From assembly GCA_030544235.1 (NCBI GenBank), contig CM060471.1, positions 12,385,348 through 12,449,347 on the forward strand: a stretch of 64,000 nt of DNA, in the 5' to 3' direction. The DNA is from Lepturacanthus savala (Eukaryota; Chordata; Actinopteri; Scombriformes; Trichiuridae). Position numbers and translations under genes: made by a program. Shown here one piece after another: positions 10,014 through 22,393 of the stretch (its first letter is position 1; each line of letters begins with the position of its first letter). The notes below the pieces were generated by a model. That model was given only the letters and a program-made list of their open reading frames with translations, was not told the DNA's origin and made no database searches.

Positions 10014-13000
10014 CAACACCAATACCAGTGAAATTCCATGATTCCTGATACCCAATTTGATGAAAAATATGAATGAAAATTTAAAAAAAAATGTAAAATA
10101 TATCTTAGATTGTTTGGATTAAGCTGTTTTTGTTAGCAACCATTAGCCTGACAAAAGTGTGTTTATTTACTGTTGTGTGAAATCAGACACCATTTTGTTT
10201 AAAAATGTTGTGTTTCGCGTGGTGAATCCCCAGGTATTATAAACTGCATTTACGCTGTGCAAGATCAGAGAGCTTGACAGGTATTACAATAGTAACTGAA
10301 GGGCCAAGGTTGAGTAAACAGTTGTTTGTTTCATGAAGGTTGGCATAGCAAAGAACGTTACCTTTTATTTTGTTGAGGCTTTCTTTTCCGTGGTGAATAA
10401 AGTAGTTGTATAGGCACCAAGGTCATGGCCAGTGTGGTGCTGATTGAACGTCTCTCCCTCCTTTTCTCCACCAATAAGCCTCTCTGCATCTTTCTTCTCA
10501 CACGGCCCGAAACACACAGACGTTCTGTGCCTCTTCATGAGTCAGAGGACTCATCTCTTTTGTCTGAATTTGTCTTTGAAGCAAGGGGAGGCAAGCTCTA
10601 GAGTGACTGTGTAAAACACACATTATACGTTCAACCTAACCCTCGCCCTAACACATTATATGTACAGTCTGTATACCGACAAAGTCACGTTTCTATGATA
10701 CTCTACCCTTCTTAGTGATGCTTGGTTGATCATGATTTAGTACAGTAGTACGTGGGAGTTCATTGAGTTTGAGTATTTCGGGGTGAGACAGTCAGCTCTT
10801 GCTTTTTTCTCGGGGAATTTGCATGAGTAGGCAGCTGTGCCAAACATGATGTAACCTGAGAGAAATCAATAGTGACTTTGATCAGGGTGAGTGGAGGATG
10901 GGATCATGGATGGCTCATTTTGCGCTGCGAATGCAGCTGAATATCGTCACCCATTAACTTAATACGCGGCCCGTTAATCTCTCTCCAGGCCTGTAATGTG
11001 TTAGCTGCACAAATTCCTGTCGTGTTGCTGAAACCATAGACATAGCTGCTAGTGCACAGCGCCAGCAACAAGCAAGCTGAGAGCTAATATTAGCATGAGC
11101 CCACCCCAGCACCTCCGCCAACCCCCCCGCCACCGACACACCATCGTATGCAGGGAGCTAATATTAGAGCTGCACATGCTGTCTGGACTTTAATTACCTG
11201 TGATTTGACGTGTAAATGGCCAGCCAAAATTACCCGATGGAGTTTGTACATATGTGTGATTCCCCCGTGTGTCCTTTTAATAGCACTGAGATCCAGAAGG
11301 ACAACAGGATGAGTCATCAATGCTGGGCAGCTGTGGCTTTTTGTTTGTCTATGTATGTCAGGAGGTGACGCATAGTCCTTTTAAAAGTGTTGGATTTTGT
11401 GCTTTGGTTAGATCAGGTCTGTCCTTGAATCTGTGAATAAAAGAGGGTAGATCTTCATCTCACAGTAAGGGAGTAATGTTGCATGTTACACTGAGTAAAA
11501 ATATTGAAATTATAGCACCCCTCAAAGGCCAGAGAGAATATCTCTTAAATACAGCAATATTACCAACTCCTGCATCAAGTGTACAGCAAGCTTGTAGAAA
11601 TTTCAAAACATGAACAAAAGCCTAATCATGAAGGATCATTCTATTATGCTCACTAGTAGTAAAAAAAAAACAACCTAGAAGTAAAAAAAAATGCTTCTCT
11701 AAGTTGCCACTTTTCTCTGTTTTATATGACAGAGAATGAAATATTGGACATGGTTGGACAAAAACAAGCATTTTGTAGATGTCACCTTAAGCTCTGGAAA
11801 CTTGTGATGGACATTTATCACTATTTTTTAAATTAATTCGTCTCTAATATGAGCAGGTTTATTATCTGGGGTATCCCTTAGTTTGGTTATATATATATAT
11901 ATATATTACATAAAAACACAAAACACACGTCAATGTTCTGATTTGCATATTTCACTATGAACCAACATGATTCAACAACATGAACCAACATGATTCAACA
12001 ACTCTAAGACTTTAAAACAGTCAAGATAAAAAAACAATACTGATATGAACCAAAAAGTAAGATATGTAACTTGCTAATTTTAAAGAAAGCACAAAATTTG
12101 ACTATTTTAAGCAGGCAAGTAAAACATTCCAACCAAGATGCATCTATGACATGAGTAATAATTGAATATTATCTTCTATTTTTGAGAGTGTTTCAGTAGG
12201 AAGACATTTATTTAACCATGAGTTAACAGATGAAATGACTGTGTATTGGCAACATGTTTTACCAGAGAAGCACTCACCATGTCACCGCATTTAGTGCCGA
12301 CAGCACCAGTGTGTGACATGCGTCCAGTGAAGGCATTTTTTTGATTGTACTATAAAAAGTCTGTGATTAAAAAGAAAGAAGATGAAGCTCATGAAAATTA
12401 AATGTTCTATACACTTGATTTGCATTTCATTGTACTGATTTAAGCACTTTATCATCCAGGATCATTTAGAGAGAGTTTAAAGGAAGGAGATTCATATTAA
12501 GGATCCAGAGTAGTGTTCTAATCAACTGCAGAAAACCTCCCTTGTTAATCAATTTTGACAAATTCACATGATTCAAGTGTTATACTGTAAATCAGGCAGA
12601 GCATGGCAGGTGGCGAGTGGAAATGTCTGTTTTTGTAGTTACTCTTGGCACAATAGTGATGGTGCCACCTGGACTGCTGCCAAGTTGGACGAATATCAAA
12701 AATCTTGGCACTGAGCAGTGCCACTGCAGCAGACGCAGCAGAAAGAGACTTAACTTACACCATTGTCAACAGTATAATCTCTTAACATCCCATTTTGGCT
12801 CTATATTTCCCCTTACGTAGCTTTAAAGATGAAAAAAACATCCTTCAGTCCTCTCTGTCAGTCCTTTGTGTCTGGAAGTTCTCTGGCTCCTGCTTCCCAT
12901 TAAAACAAATTAAAGGGACATGGGATATCGATGTGACGAGCACAGGAAGTTCAAGTTCAGTTCCCTTAGTAACAAATGAATAAAATGACTTAAGTGAAAT

Positions 13001-13546
13001 TGAAATAAGCCACAAATGAGAATCACAGTTTTGTCTCCCAATTGTCTTGTGAGATATAGCAGAGGTGACAATGAAAAACAATTTTTTCCTCTAGGTGGGC
13101 AAGTTACTTGGAAATGTTATTAGATACCAGTTACTCTACCTTAACTGAAGCTTCACTACAACGAAGCTATTATCCCCCAAGAAAACACAAGAATAGTGCA
13201 ACTACATCGAACTACAGTAACTTCAAATCAATGCTATAAAATCAGAGAAAGGAAGACAACAAATCTCCAGTTTAATTGTTTATTGAACATTCTTTTATTA
13301 TATCAATTATTGAAACATTATTATTGAGAACCTGGCTCCCTGTTTCCCCCCAAAGCTTTTTACTAAGCTGAATTAATCAGCTTCATATGAGAGGACTCAA
13401 TCTGGACATCTGACTCTGCCAGAGAGCAAACAGAGACATTTTTCCTTTAATTAATTTAGATTTCTGTAAATTTCTTCTCTGTTCTGCCTTGATTTTTCTT
13501 AATTGTTGATTTTTTGTAGTCTAAATGTATGTGAGTCTTGGTCCAG
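10014..13546. other. Presumed first intron, middle part
   Basis: No exon seen. A less AT-rich segment at about 10900-11300 has the look of a conserved non-coding block. A short (AT)n run sits at 11888-11906. A 23-bp unit (ATGAACCAACATGATTCAACAAC) is tandemly duplicated at 11957-12002. The rest shows no recognisable structure. Confidence 0.45.
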
Positions 13547-13912
13547 TCAGTCAGTCATTTTCTATACCTGCTTATTCCTCATTAGGGTCGCAGGGGTCTG
13601 CTGGAGCCAATCCCAGCACGTTACAGAGAGAGGCAGGGATACACCCCATATGGTCGCCAGCCAATCGTGGGGCACACACACACCATTCACTCACACACTC
13701 ACACCTAAGGGCAATTTAGAGTCACCAATTAACTTAAGCATGTTTTTGGACTGTGGGAGGAAGCCGGAGTACCCGGTGAAAACCCACTCAGACACGGGGA
13801 GAACATGCAAACTCCACACAGAAAGGTCCCAGACCCAGGATCAAGGAGGTCTTGAACCTGTGACCTTCTTGCTGTGAGGCAACAGCGCTAATCCCAGCTC
13901 CACCTTGTCGCC
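13547..13912 (-). repeat. Dispersed repeat family A, full copy, left arm of an inverted pair
   Basis: A nearly complete minus-strand copy. It runs from the tail (ATTTTCTATACCTGCTTATT) through GGGTCGCAGGGGTCTGCTGG, CAATTTAGAGTCACCAATTA, CTGTGGGAGGAAGCCGGAGT and GGGGAGAACATGCAAACTCC to the head complement CACCTTGTCGCC. It stands head to head with the copy at 13974-14287. The head contains GGGGTTAGCGCTGTTGCCTC, which could be tRNA-related, but I do not assign a named family. Confidence 0.9.
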
Positions 13913-13973
13913 TGAGTCTTGGTCCACTCCAACCCATTTGGATCCATCCTTTTTATACATGTACCTTATCTAT

Positions 13974-14287
13974 AGGGGCGACACGGTGGCGCAGGGGTTA
14001 GCGCTGTTGCCTCACAGCAAGAAGGTTGCAGGTTCAAGACCTCCGGGGTCTGGGACCTTTCTGTGTGGAGTTTGCATGTTCTCCCCGTGTCTGCGTGGGT
14101 TTTCACCGGGTACTCCGGCTTCCTCCCACAGTCCAAAAACATGCTGAGATTAATTGGAGACTCTAAATTGCCCATAGGTGTGAGTGTGTGAGTGAATGGT
14201 GTGTGTGCCCCACGATTGGCTGGTGACCATCTGGGGTGTATCCCTGCCTCTCACTGTAACGTGCTGGGATTGGCTCCAGCAGACTGG
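13974..14287 (+). repeat. Dispersed repeat family A, right arm of an inverted pair
   Basis: A plus-strand copy starting AGGGGCGACACGGTGGCGCA. It is closely similar to the reverse complement of 13547-13912 and is cut off at its 3' end after GGCTCCAGCAGAC, lacking the CCTAATGAGGAATAAGCAGG tail. The spacer between the two heads is 61 bases. Confidence 0.9.
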
Positions 14288-16159
14288 CACTTTATACCCT
14301 GCACTTTATAGAATTTCATGCTGATACCAGTGTACTTTATATCTATGTATGAATGTGGATTTGAAGTAAATTACTGTCTAACTTTTAATGTATTTTCTCT
14401 TTTTTTTCCTTTTTCATTCTTTAAATTCTACCTCTTATTCTCTGTTTTCGTCTATTACCAAAGGGGGTATGAATGTAAATTAGCATGCTTGCTAACTCAC
14501 TGGCCACAGGCCACAATCAACAACCTGATCAACTATGCAGAGGAGATTTGTTGCACTGCATGAGGCAAATGGTGGTCACACCAGATACTGACTGTTGTTC
14601 TGAGTCCCCAGACCCAATAAAACAAAACTGCATGTTTCAGAGTGACCTTCTATTGTGGCCAGTCTAAGGCACACGTGCAATAATCCTGCTGTCCAACCAA
14701 CATCTTGATATGCCACAGCAGTGAGGTGGGATGGATTATCTCGGCAAAGGATCAGTGCTTACTATCACAGATTTAGACAGATTTAGAGCACAAGGTGTAC
14801 ATGTGGGAGGAGAGCTGCAAATCAATTAAACTCTGCATTGCTCTATAAATGAACACAGGTGATTATAGTATATGCTGTCCAGAGTTGCTTTATTCTGTAT
14901 GAAAAGATGTTTCTTCAGTTTAAGTCCCTGCAGCATGAGCGTCTGATATGTTGATAAATCTGTTGCCCTAGCAGTGCTTCACTGGAGCACAGAGCTGTTA
15001 TGCACATGCACTGAGTTTACTTTCATTAAACCTCATAAACAAAGAGGCCACAATGCTGCAGTATAACCATACACCTCTACACACATCAGTCTGTTCGGTT
15101 ATGACTTAAAATGCAACTTTTTTATGAAGGAGACATTGGGTCAGCAGCTCATAAGCCTCTTTACTACTTTCTGTCAGCTAAGGTAGTGTTTCATGTTTCC
15201 ATCAGAAATATTGCTGAAATACCATTGGTCTAATATCGAATTACATCACAGCAGTTTTAAATTTCATTTTATTGTATCGTTATAAGAAGAACTAACTCTA
15301 TAACCCCTCCATACATGAGCTAGCAGCTTTGAGAATACTTGCAGTGAGTGTCTGTAGTGTATTTGTAATATATATCTCTATGTATCTCTAAATAAAACTG
15401 TTAATAATTCCCTATGAGGCTCATTCTCTCTCTACCTTTCTTTACTCTTCTTTCTGCATCTCTGAGTCCATGGGGGGGACATTAGTGAGTCTGTTAAGTG
15501 GTGACTAGTGATAGTCACTTTTCATGGCTAAGAGTAAATTGCATTCCATGGGGGGATTAAGGGGATACCATTTGTAATCATTTGACATGCAATCAGTCAT
15601 TTTCATTTATTCATCATGGCATGGAATGTTATACCAGCAATGAGTGGATGCACTAAAAAGGTAGGCTAAAGTGATTGTAGAAGGAAGTGACTTATTCAGG
15701 GCAATTCTCTATGGTATAAAGTTTAAACAGTGAGTAGAACAGTGGGTATTAAAGAGGGTTTTCTTTTTTCAAGTTGTCTATTATTTTTGCTGAACATGCT
15801 TTATCATAGTTTCAGGGACTGGGGTGAATAGGGCACCAGTCATAGGTGTCCGCCATGGGCACCATGAATTCCTAACCCAGCATTGTGGTGAATCCATCTG
15901 GGTATGGTATCTGTTGTTCACTGATTGCTATCTGTTGTTCACTGATGGCCTGATACCGTTCCGTGTTCCATATCCCTCTCTCTACTGTTGGAAGATGGAG
16001 GGATGTATACCTGACGAGCAAAATCGCAGTAAACTCCTTAAGCAGGTAGAAAGAATGGCGCCTTATGATCATAAAGACTACCAGTGATGAACAGTGTTTG
16101 CTTAGTTCCAATAGTGTCCATAGCTCTATAGTGTCCTCCACCACCACCACTACACCGAG
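14288..16159. other. Presumed first intron, no gene seen
   Basis: No supportable exon. A 21-bp unit containing TATCTGTTGTTCACTGAT is repeated twice in tandem near 15905-15948. The open frames around 15824-16150 have no recognisable protein content. Confidence 0.45.
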
Positions 16160-16420
16160 TATTTATTCCGTTTACGAGGGCTTTGTCCTTTGTCCGAGGG
16201 TTTTGTTGTCCAAAGATGAATGGATGGTATGGCTGGGCTAGTTGGACTACCCGCTAACCTAGCCCAGAAACCACCGCACTTACCCCTCTTCTGCTTCCTT
16301 GCACACCACTTCCGATGCCTCCTTTTTGGGGAAAGAGTAGCAGTCGAGTCCGGCGTGGCTGCAGACCAGCAGAGTAATCTGAGTATTAGCATCTTTGTTG
16401 CAATGTTCAAAACCTTGTAA
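16160..16420 (-). mobile_element. LINE fragment, start of ORF2 (endonuclease leader)
   Basis: Minus-strand translation contains the basic block RHRKWCARKQKRGKCGG followed by ARLAGSP and PAIPSIHL. This is the Arg/Lys-rich leader that precedes the endonuclease domain in many fish non-LTR retrotransposons (typically RKQKRGKRGG, then A/V-RL, then P-LPS-). The expected NV-SL-NK continuation is lost and the frame drifts, so this is only a dead 5' fragment. The family assignment within LINEs is not certain. Confidence 0.6.
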
Positions 16421-17280
16421 AACTTGTTCTTGCGGATGTCTCACAGATTCTGTTGACTGTACTTGTATTCCAATGTAGACAGACGAGAGACATCTGTGTA
16501 AAAGGCACAGGAGGTACGCCAAAACCAGATGAGAATATTCTTATAGATCCATGGACGTTTGGATGACACACTGCATGAAACCTGCTTTTCTTCAATGCAT
16601 CATTTTTTCCATATACACACAGCTGACACACATCATGAGTACACAAACACACACATGGTAGCACACACGACAGCAAACCTGTCAGCTTCACAGTGTCCGA
16701 AAAATCCTGCAACAACAAACTGAGCCTGGCACACTTCTCAGTGTGAATACAGTACATATTGTGCAAGCTGTTGTCAAACAAATAGCTCACCGACACAGTT
16801 CATTTCATTTATTAACTTCTCAACAACATCATAGCATTGAACAGTACCCTGCTGAAGTCCTTTCAATCAACCTTGTCGTATGTTGTTGCTTATTCTGGCT
16901 CAGTGGTACGGTTGATTTTCACTCGCTCAAGTATATGTACTCGGCAAAAACATGTGAGTGGACAAATATTCTTGTTTTATGCAAATGTTTGTTTACTATT
17001 ATTGGAACAATGACAGATATACTCCAGACTATTCCCATTAGCAGAACATGGCAAACTCAGACGGAACAAGATTAAATTGTCATTGATAATGACCTGTTAA
17101 ATTTTACATTACAAAGCAATATGTGTCCTAAAAACACAATTTTATATACACTTGTAAAGGTTCACTGAACATTATGGGTGAACCGGTTCTTGTTTTTGGT
17201 TGATTATTTCTCTGTTGTGATAATCCTTCTTGGCATTGAATATTATACTTCTGGAAAGCATGTTTCTTTCACTTTTAAAG

Positions 17281-17675
17281 AACATGCATTTCTGGGATGA
17301 GCCCCACAAATGCATGTATGTATGTAAGCTGCGCTCATGAGGGAGCTGCGCTCATACAATTTATTTTATACCTTGACTGAAGATCTGTTGAAAACAGCCT
17401 ATGGTGCCTATGGTCTTCTTGGGGTGTCATCTTCTTGGAACACCCAGTTGGTCTATCTCTGACATCCCCTGTTTCATGGAACTTATTTCAATTTGAAGAT
17501 GGTACAAGAACTCACTCCAAACGATGCCACAACTTGCATTTGTGGAACACCAGCTTGGAGCGGCCCAGTTGTCAGCAGACACCAGTTGACCACTGTAGTA
17601 GGGCCCATGCTCATAGCTGCTGCCAATTAGATGCAGACATTCCCAGCTGTGCTGCTCATCCCAGAAATGCATGTT
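17281..17675. repeat. Perfect 22-bp inverted repeat, arms 17281-17302 and 17654-17675
   Basis: AACATGCATTTCTGGGATGA plus GC on the left is exactly the reverse complement of the right arm. The arms are about 350 bp apart. Sequence inside the arms is only weakly complementary. It could be the ends of a MITE, but no flanking target duplication is obvious. Confidence 0.7.
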
Positions 17676-18127
17676 CCTTATGAATGGGGTACCAATTAAA
17701 ATGAAAGGCTATCCAACAGTATAAAATGCATTGACAAAAAGGTATTGCTACAAGAGAGAAGTAATCTACCAAACCCAAATTTCCAAACTTTTTTTTCAAT
17801 GTTTATGTATAAATAGTATTTATGATTTTAGAACAACAGCACACTGTGTAATATAACACACCAGGGCAGCAGCATTGTTTGGTTCATTGTAAAAAGGCAA
17901 AGGCAGAATAATGAGGAGTCTTCTTTGCGGAATTATTGCAGGATCTCCGACAACCTAGTGGCAAAGGAGCCACGCTGTCTTCCCCACCTCACACCTTAAT
18001 TAGTTTGTTAAAAATTAGGGACATTGAAAAAAGGAAATAGAGCTTTTATCCACAATTAATAGTAATGGCTTAATTAGATCACCGGTATTGAATGCAAGAC
18101 TGAAAATAGAGAGCAGCATAACAAATG

Positions 18128-18400
18128 TCACTTTGAGTAAATGCAGGCTGACAAGATAGGTAAGACTGAGTTTGGTCTCTTTGAAGTGAGGACAGAAACA
18201 TCAGCTGGGGTCAAGGAGGGAAAGTCTTTTGCTTTGCGTGCCAAGTGTCTCACAAGTTCTCTTTGTTCTGTCAATTTCAGTTTTCGAGACACACAATCTG
18301 TCCAACTGCTACCATAAGGCAACTCCAATCTGTCGCTACTGGCAGCAGTCTGGAGTTCACTAGCCTCATAATTTTCGGTTGTATGTGGCATTATTGCCAT
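18128..18400 (-). other. Unidentified minus-strand open frame, 90 codons
   Basis: The frame starts with ATG and ends at a stop at 18128. The translated core LTEQRELVRHLARKAKDFPS is charged and looks helical, unlike most chance frames here, and is followed by LTPADVSVL. I do not recognise the family. It could be a transposase fragment, an old exon, or chance. There is no acceptor or donor arrangement that links it to psd, which is on the other strand. Confidence 0.2.
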
Positions 18401-19845
18401 GGAAAGTCATTCTGCATGAAATGCGATTTTGACGTGGAATTTTAAAGAATTTGGCTTGTTGAGTTTATTATTGGCCCAAGGATTTAATTCAACAAAGAAA
18501 GGCAGCTGATAGACACACAGAGAACATGTCTATGTATAAATATGTAGAATATATAAAACATAGAATAAAGACATTTATGTGATTGAGTTTGTTTTTTGAT
18601 GTGTGATGCAGTTGAGCACCTTGGGTGTTCTCAACCATATAAGTAATTTCATCTAGGCTTATGTTTCAGTGAAACATTGAGAGAAAAGGGTGCAACAACT
18701 GAAAGACTAAATAAACTGCTGTTTATGTTATTCACACAGGAAGTCGTTTGTATCATTGCTGTATTAATGTCGCAGCAGCTTCTAAAATGAATTCAAATCA
18801 GATCAGGGTAATCAGATTTCCCATGACTCATTTCAGCCTGTGTGTTGTCTAAGGATTGGACACTCAATTTCTGACTGAATCCTGAATATTGAATTGTTTT
18901 ATTCAGAATTTAAATTAACGCACTGACACCAGGTCTTATTAATGGTGAGTCAGAGAGTAGGGGAGGGAGGGATAATTTCCTGCTTCCTCCGTACTCAGCA
19001 GGATGAGTTCATGTTCTCTCTGACAGCATGTAACAGTTACACACCTCACTCCTAGTGTACAGGACGATATCTGTACATACTGAATGTGTCTGGGTAAAAC
19101 GTCACTGAAATAAGCAAGTTGTAATATAGTCATATGAATGAATACATTTCTTTTTTTTGAGCAATGTATAAGAAACATCAACCCTATAAAATAAGGGAAG
19201 CAGAATTCTCTATCTAATGAATGATTCATTGTGATCCGCCAAAAGACGTTTTCAAATCCTACCATAATGCAGCCTGTGAGAGAACAGAAAACACCTTTCT
19301 TATAATAATTTTACCTCTGTTTGCCAGCAATGATAGTGCTTCTACTTGAACAGCTTGATGAAGCCAGCAATGATACAAATATCAAATCTGAAAAGGGCTT
19401 TTTAGTCATTACAATGTTCTCCTGCCACAAATGCGGAAAATTATAGATTAATTTGCAGCTGAAAATAGTTTTTAACAACTACACAATTTCCTCCTGTTTG
19501 AGTAACATTTACTAAAAGCTACAGTGGCCAGCTGTGTCAAGAAATATCGTTTTTTGTGTATATATATTGTTCTTTTTAAATGATTTTATTGATTTAAATC
19601 AATGGACTTTTATAGACAGTAGGGAAATCAGAAAGTATCAGATAAACCCTTTCATGTTAGTGGGAATCTAGTATAGTGTCAACAGAAAAATGGCAAGAAT
19701 CAAATCTCACACAGTAAATTATTGAGAGGAATTGCCACTATTAAAAGATTCTATGTGTGCATCAGAAATTCTGGATTGCCTCTTGGGTATCTGGAGACAT
19801 TTCAGAATTTAAAATATAACAATTCCTTCTTTCTTTCATTCACAG

Positions 19846-20128
19846 GTATGAAGAATAGGAAGTTGTTGGAGGTGTCCCATGGGCATGTTTGTCCTCTGGC
19901 CATTCAGCCTGTGTGTCTCTGCTCTGCACACAGACGCTCTGGGAGGGAGAAGAAAGACCGTCTAAAAATAAACTGACACACACCACCAGCAGATAAACTA
20001 CAATCAAACCAACAAATAAAAGAAGAGGACAAAGACGAACATCTCCTTGTTTGTGTCTCTTTCACCCAACCGACTCTCTCTCTGCTCCATTTCTGTTTTC
20101 TGTCCCCATTACATGCTGAGTGGAGGTC
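19846..20128 (+). promoter_or_regulatory. 5'UTR part of psd exon 2 with upstream ORFs
   Basis: The exon begins after a pyrimidine tract and CAG at 19841-19845. Before the main ATG at 20129 there is a 42-codon upstream ORF (ATG 19848, stop at 19974-19976) and an ATG at 20113 in another frame that overlaps the start of the main frame and runs to a stop near 20254-20256. The 20113 ATG has a weak context (T at -3), while the main ATG has G at -3. These upstream frames could lower translation of the long form. That acceptor use is inferred from sequence only. Confidence 0.6.
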
Positions 20129-22393
20129 ATGTCCCAGTCTGGAAAAGTCCTTCATCTGTATGTGGAAGTGAGGCCTGCCCCAGATCAGACTGGAGGGAAA
20201 GAGGAATTTGGAGAAAATGCAGAAGGGATTGCTCAGGGGCGTTCAGTTCAGCATAGTCCTGTGAAGCTCCTGTCTCAGCTAGCAAGCCAGACGACTTGCC
20301 AGACCATAACAAAGGCCTCTACGGCTCACCATCTGGTTCAGGACTGCACACACAGCCAGTCTCCCTCTCGTAGCACTGTTAGCTTTCAGCGCCAGCAAGC
20401 CAGCGGCTCCCAGTCTCCTTCAGTCACCAAGCGCTGGAGTTCACCCTGTGATGGAGTCTCTGCCCTCCGCTCTCCACCAACACCATCTTCTGGAAAGATC
20501 GGTGTCCTTCACACATCTCCCAACTGCCAGAGGTTTAATAAGGAGGAAGTCAGTGATGGGAAAAGGTCTGTGGTTACATTCAGTTACATTGAGAAGTCCA
20601 ACGTGAAAACCTTGGACAGTCCTCGCAACTCTATTTGTGAGAGAGGGACTAGGGAGGAAAGATCCACCCCCTCTCACTATCACAAAAGGCTCACTGATCC
20701 AGTTTGGTTTGGGAGTCCGAATTCTTCTTGCAGCTCCAGTCCTAAGCTGACTTTCCGATCTCCAGGTTCCCCAGGAAGTCACCAGCAGACGTTCTCCCCC
20801 AGCTTTCGCCAACCAGTATTGGACCCCATCGGCAGGGCAGCTACCAAAAGGGCTGTGGAGGAGTTTGGCTCCCCTTTACTGAGGATTAAACTAGCCCATG
20901 CCCTCGAGCACACCTCATCCTCACGTTACAACAAACAGCCACGCTGTCAGTCCTGGGCCGGGTCTCCTGTTCAGTGTCAGAACATCTTTGTAATCCCCAA
21001 AGACCATGTCACAGATAGGAGCCAAGCTATTTGCGGGCTGCCTCGTAGCCCAGCGTCAGACCAGCTATCATCCCAGTCTAGGCAATCTCTTCACTCAAGG
21101 CCTGGGTCCTGTGTCACGTCCCAAAGCCCTCTTCACTGGTCAGGAGAGGACAAAGCTGGAGCAGGAAGTCCAACAACCAAAAGACATGTTCACAGGGCCT
21201 ATAACAGAAGCACTTCACCACAGGGAGCAATTCTCCAACTTGGCAATAATGTTGTTGAGGGCTTAAACCAGTTAAGTGACAGTAAATCTTCTTCTCCAGC
21301 TCACAGCCCCGAAGTTGCTCGGAGGCTTGCAGAAGAAGCTACCAAAGTATCTTGTATTTTCACAGAGGCTAGGAGGTCCTCATTGCACAATGCTTTAGGT
21401 GAGCTTCCAAGAAGCTCAAACTATGGAGAATTTCACAATTCATCTCCAAATGCACAACATTATAAGCAAACGCTTAAGATGAACATCCCTTTAAACGACC
21501 AACACACGCCAGCAACTGACAATACAGACTCGCACCAGCCTGAAAACTCCATTGTAAAGTCACATTCACATGAAACAAACTCCCATACTAATAATGACAC
21601 ACACCAGGATGACTACATTCAGAAAATCCAGCATCAAAGCTCAGTGCTATCAGCGACTCAGAGTTCCCCAGCCCTTCCTTCACGTGTTCTCCGTCCTTCC
21701 CATCCTCCCACTGAACTCAGCTCTCCTATGAGGGACCCCAGGCTATTCCAGGCTGAGCTGCGATCCCCAGAAACCCCCACATTGCATCGCCGTCAGCCCC
21801 CACAGTACACCGGAGACTCCTGGTCCCCTAGCCTGGACAGGAATGGAGACCTGAGCTGTTTCGAGAGAGCAGAGTGCACAGAGCTTGCTCGCCGGCTCTT
21901 TATCAATCAGAGTGTTGAGGAGGCACCGGTCAGTTGGACGTCTAGGCAGCAGTGGGGAAACCACGTGACAAACAGCCCAAGGCTAAACAATAATCCTGAA
22001 TTCAGATCCAGTAATGACCGAAATCCTAATCATCAGTCCAGTCAACACCGTAGGCCACTCAGCCCGACAGCTCAGCAGAAACGGGCTGAACAGAGGAGAC
22101 GAGAAATCCTTCTTCTGGGACCAGTGGTGCTGGATTCTCCTGAGGAGGATGAGGGCTGTGATGAGGAACGGGAGGGCAATGAAGTAGAGGGATACGGGAC
22201 AAGGCAACAGCCACACCTGCAGAGAGTGGAAGATCCTCCAGAGGTGGAGCAGAACGGAGCAAGAGCAGGGTCGTCTTCGCGGAGCTCCAGTGGGGTGACA
22301 GGCAGTTTGGGAGATAGGGACTGTGTGTCCCCAGAGTCCAGTCAGTCCAGCCATCAGAGCAATGAGACCGGTGCTGCCACCTCAGGAATACAG
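20129..22393 (+). CDS. psd: psd exon 2: long N-terminal region, residues 1-755
   Basis: A single 755-codon exon, starting MSQSGKVLHLYVEVRPAPD. The ATG at 20129 is chosen because it is the first ATG in this frame and has G at -3; the open frame further upstream lacks an ATG. The region is rich in Ser, Pro, Gln and Asn and probably disordered. Residues about 148-160 (VVTFSYIEKSNVK) form a conserved EFA6A block. Many SP and SPxxR/K sites suggest proline-directed phosphorylation. The region near residues 648-700 is basic (AQQKRAEQRRREI) and then acidic (EEDEGCDEEREGNE). The donor is ATACAG|GTGTAT after 22393, phase 0. An alternative GTGAAC nearby (22405) would not fit the next exon. Confidence 0.93.

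Larger units (their letters stand above)
16421..19845. other. Presumed first intron, 3' part
   Basis: No psd exon seen. It contains a separated inverted repeat (17281-17675), an unexplained minus-strand open frame (18128-18400), and a segment at about 17900-18110 that looks like a conserved non-coding block. The stretch ends in the pyrimidine tract and CAG acceptor at 19845. Confidence 0.45.

Noticed and set aside
15824..16150. Overlapping frames on both strands near 15.8-16.15 kb
   Set aside because: No recognisable protein content and no splice context; part of the composition comes from a short tandem duplication.
20120..20128. Start of the long exon 2 frame at a GTG (position 20120)
   Set aside because: A nuclear vertebrate gene would start at ATG; the first ATG in frame is at 20129 with G at -3.
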